From NCBI RefSeq assembly GCF_040719145.1, contig NZ_JBFDUZ010000003.1, forward strand, positions 421,424 through 485,423: DNA of 64,000 bases, given 5' to 3'. The stretch comes from Paenibacillus sp. JQZ6Y-1 (lineage in GTDB: Bacteria; Bacillota; Bacilli; Paenibacillales; Paenibacillaceae). Every line of letters begins with the position of its first letter. Positions within the stretch are counted from its first letter, which is position 1. Under the pieces are notes generated by a model. It was not told the origin of the DNA. It did no database searches and worked only from the letters and a program-made list of their open reading frames with translations. A program made the translations under genes and the position numbers. Shown piece by piece: positions 62,500-64,000 of the stretch.

Positions 62500-63021
62500 C
62501 TATAGTATTTTGGATAATTTAGTACCATCAAAATCCTTTCCCCATTTGTCGTCTTCTTCGAGTGAAAACTCTAAAAAACGGACATAATCTGGTAAAGGGA
62601 AATTTCGTTCATTCATATGACATATGAGATCCTGTAAACTGTTCAAGCTTTCTTTGCCATAACCTACGATACTACTGTAAGCATGAACAGCACAAATATA
62701 ATATATATCTCTTAGTAAGACTGTTATGAATTCATCAATATTTTGATATAACTGATATAATGCAAGGTATTCTTCATTTGTTATTTGTTCAAAATCTTCA
62801 TCGTATACAGGAGTTTCTGTTAAATTGTCAGGAATTAATTCGACCATAACACTAAAACAATCATCTAAGAGAGGCTCGCTCATAAATCTCCATAGATGTC
62901 TTAATACAATCTTCCAATCCTCTGAATGATAATCCAGCGATAGTAATACATTCTCAAAACAGCAAATCCCATAGGCTACCCTACCTCGAATAGAAACTGA
63001 TTTAAATAAATCGATATTCAA
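62500..63021 (-). CDS. Immunity protein of the YwqJ-type RHS toxin
   Basis: A protein of about 173 residues, acidic and helical (LFKSVSIRGRVAYGICCFEN, NEEYLALYQLYQNIDEFITV). The TTG at 63021 is preferred because AAAGGAG then lies 9 nt upstream; the ATG at 63030 touches that site. The start lies 20 bp inside the toxin gene, so they are coupled. I do not recognise the family; the role follows from position. Confidence 0.72.
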   Translation of the reverse strand: MNIDLFKSVSIRGRVAYGICCFENVLLSLDYHSEDWKIVLRHLWRFMSEPLLDDCFSVMVELIPDNLTETPVYDEDFEQITNEEYLALYQLYQNIDEFITVLLRDIYYICAVHAYSSIVGYGKESLNSLQDLICHMNERNFPLPDYVRFLEFSLEEDDKWGKDFDGTKLSKIL

Positions 63022-64000
63022 TTTCTCCATCTCCTTTATACCAGCCAGTAATAGTATCTGCTACGCTTCCTCTAAATGTAATTGTACAATTTGCACAAGC
63101 ATCTTTTGCCAAACCAAAATTTTTTCGAGTAGTCTCAATAGTATATAAATATAAATCTTTTACATTTGAACCATGATTTAAAGCTTGATTTACTGCATCA
63201 ACTTCTGAACAATTACCTATATCATACCTATTCAGGGATTCTTGCGGCAATAGTCCCGACTGTTTATTCCCACCATATAATATCGGACTTTTGCTATCTC
63301 CACTCAGCATTACCCCTTTATTCATGCCATAGTAATACTTATCATTTTGTAAATCATAAGCTAAAGTAGCAGTATTAAACCTATCTTTCTTTCTTGCTGA
63401 TGGTGCTAATTTTTTCTGCATATTTGACCATTCTTTCACAGCATCAGACAAAATTTCATCAGAAGGTAGCTGTTTCTGTTTATTCCCACAACTAAATTCC
63501 TTAGATAAACCCAATGGATCAATATAACTAACCGGATCCCCATTGACATACGCATATCGATTGAACGTCTGCCCATCGGTAATCGTTCCCTGAATCACAT
63601 CTCGATTCAAGAAGCGCTTTAGCTTCGGATCATAGTACCGCGCTCGCATATAGTATAAACCGTTCGGGTCCGTCTGGACACCGTCTCGTCCGTTGTAGCG
63701 AAATGGCTGATTTGTGCTGCCTTCATGCGACGTGAGTTCACCATACAGCCCATACGTATAGCGGTCCGTCACCTGACTGGCTTCGTTCGTCAGGATCGTC
63801 GTACTTCCCCGCAAGTCACTGTGATAACTCAGATACTGTCCGTCCGCGTCTTCGCGTCCAATCAGTCCCAGTCCATACACATACCAAGCGAAGGCTTCGC
63901 CGTCTTCGTTCACTTCCATCAGCATCCGACTGAGTGGAGACGATTCATCCACTACATACCGGATTACCGATTTGCGCTGCTTCATCTCGATTCGGTTGCC
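63002..64000 (-). CDS. RHS repeat protein with YwqJ-like deaminase tip (C-terminal part)
   Basis: The frame is open to the right edge, so this is the C-terminal end of a longer gene. It contains the RHS core (RYYDPKLKRFLNRDV, YVNGDPVSYIDPLGL) and then a 167-residue toxin tip with TATLAYDLQNDKYYYGMNKG, IGNCSEVDAVNQALNHG (catalytic Glu) and DACANCTITFRG (zinc Cys pair). That pattern is the YwqJ-type nucleic-acid deaminase. Such proteins deliver the tip into neighbouring cells. The start, export signal and anchoring part are outside the window. Confidence 0.88.
   Translation of the reverse strand, partial: GNRIEMKQRKSVIRYVVDESSPLSRMLMEVNEDGEAFAWYVYGLGLIGREDADGQYLSYHSDLRGSTTILTNEASQVTDRYTYGLYGELTSHEGSTNQPFRYNGRDGVQTDPNGLYYMRARYYDPKLKRFLNRDVIQGTITDGQTFNRYAYVNGDPVSYIDPLGLSKEFSCGNKQKQLPSDEILSDAVKEWSNMQKKLAPSARKKDRFNTATLAYDLQNDKYYYGMNKGVMLSGDSKSPILYGGNKQSGLLPQESLNRYDIGNCSEVDAVNQALNHGSNVKDLYLYTIETTRKNFGLAKDACANCTITFRGSVADTITGWYKGDGEIEYRFI

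Overview
The window looks like a chromosomal stretch of a Paenibacillus-type Firmicute. Support: Bacillales housekeeping genes (RlmCD-type rRNA methylase, YwqG, DgkB, YerB and YerC relatives, DUF47-Pit, ThiM-ThiD-ThiE under a TPP riboswitch), AGGAGG-type ribosome binding sites before almost every gene, SLH-domain and secreted subtilase proteins, and mixed, moderate base composition broken by clearly AT-rich islands.

Region 1 (1 to about 9000) is the lysogeny and early-replication end of a temperate prophage or related element that continues off the left edge. A tyrosine integrase and a CI-like repressor read rightward. A Cro-like regulator, small early genes and an SPP1-like replication cassette (initiator with an internal iteron origin, G39P-type helicase loader, DnaB helicase) read leftward. 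Downstream of dnaB lies about 800 bp with no ORF, made of roughly twenty consecutive hairpins. Four 15-bp palindromes sit inside it at near-regular spacing. This is the most unusual piece of the window. The CI-like repressor appears to lack the Ser/Lys dyad needed for SOS autocleavage.

Region 2 (9100 to 36300) is ordinary core genome: RlmCD-type methylase, YwqG, DgkB, a CbiX-type chelatase, YerC, CorA, Pit and DUF47, a YerB-like lipoprotein, DoxX, a two-gene unit of unknown function, an HTH-TPR regulator, the thi operon with its riboswitch, an alpha/beta hydrolase, a DUF1129 membrane protein, a double NTF2-like lipoprotein, a polysaccharide deacetylase, and Ppk and Ppx whose genes overlap tail to tail.

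Region 3 (36300 to 59700) holds a HAD phosphatase, an AT-rich toxin/immunity-like pair (SAR2788-type), a CPA1 antiporter, an ArsR regulator, an EamA exporter, a GH38 alpha-mannosidase, a second polysaccharide deacetylase, a secreted beta-propeller-like protein, a subtilase plus SLH-protein operon, a quinol monooxygenase-like protein, IlvA, a DeoR regulator, a nucleoside hydrolase and a glutamine-type ABC transporter (fused binding protein-permease plus ATPase).

Region 4 (59700 to 64000) is an RHS polymorphic-toxin locus on the minus strand. The end of an RHS gene with a YwqJ-like deaminase tip and its immunity gene comes first. A start-less orphan RHS module follows, with a BURPS668_1122-like deaminase tip and its own immunity gene. 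Last is a decayed Imm53 gene with two in-frame stops. The two RHS cores are near-identical direct repeats exactly 2525 bp apart, a ready substrate for tip exchange by recombination.
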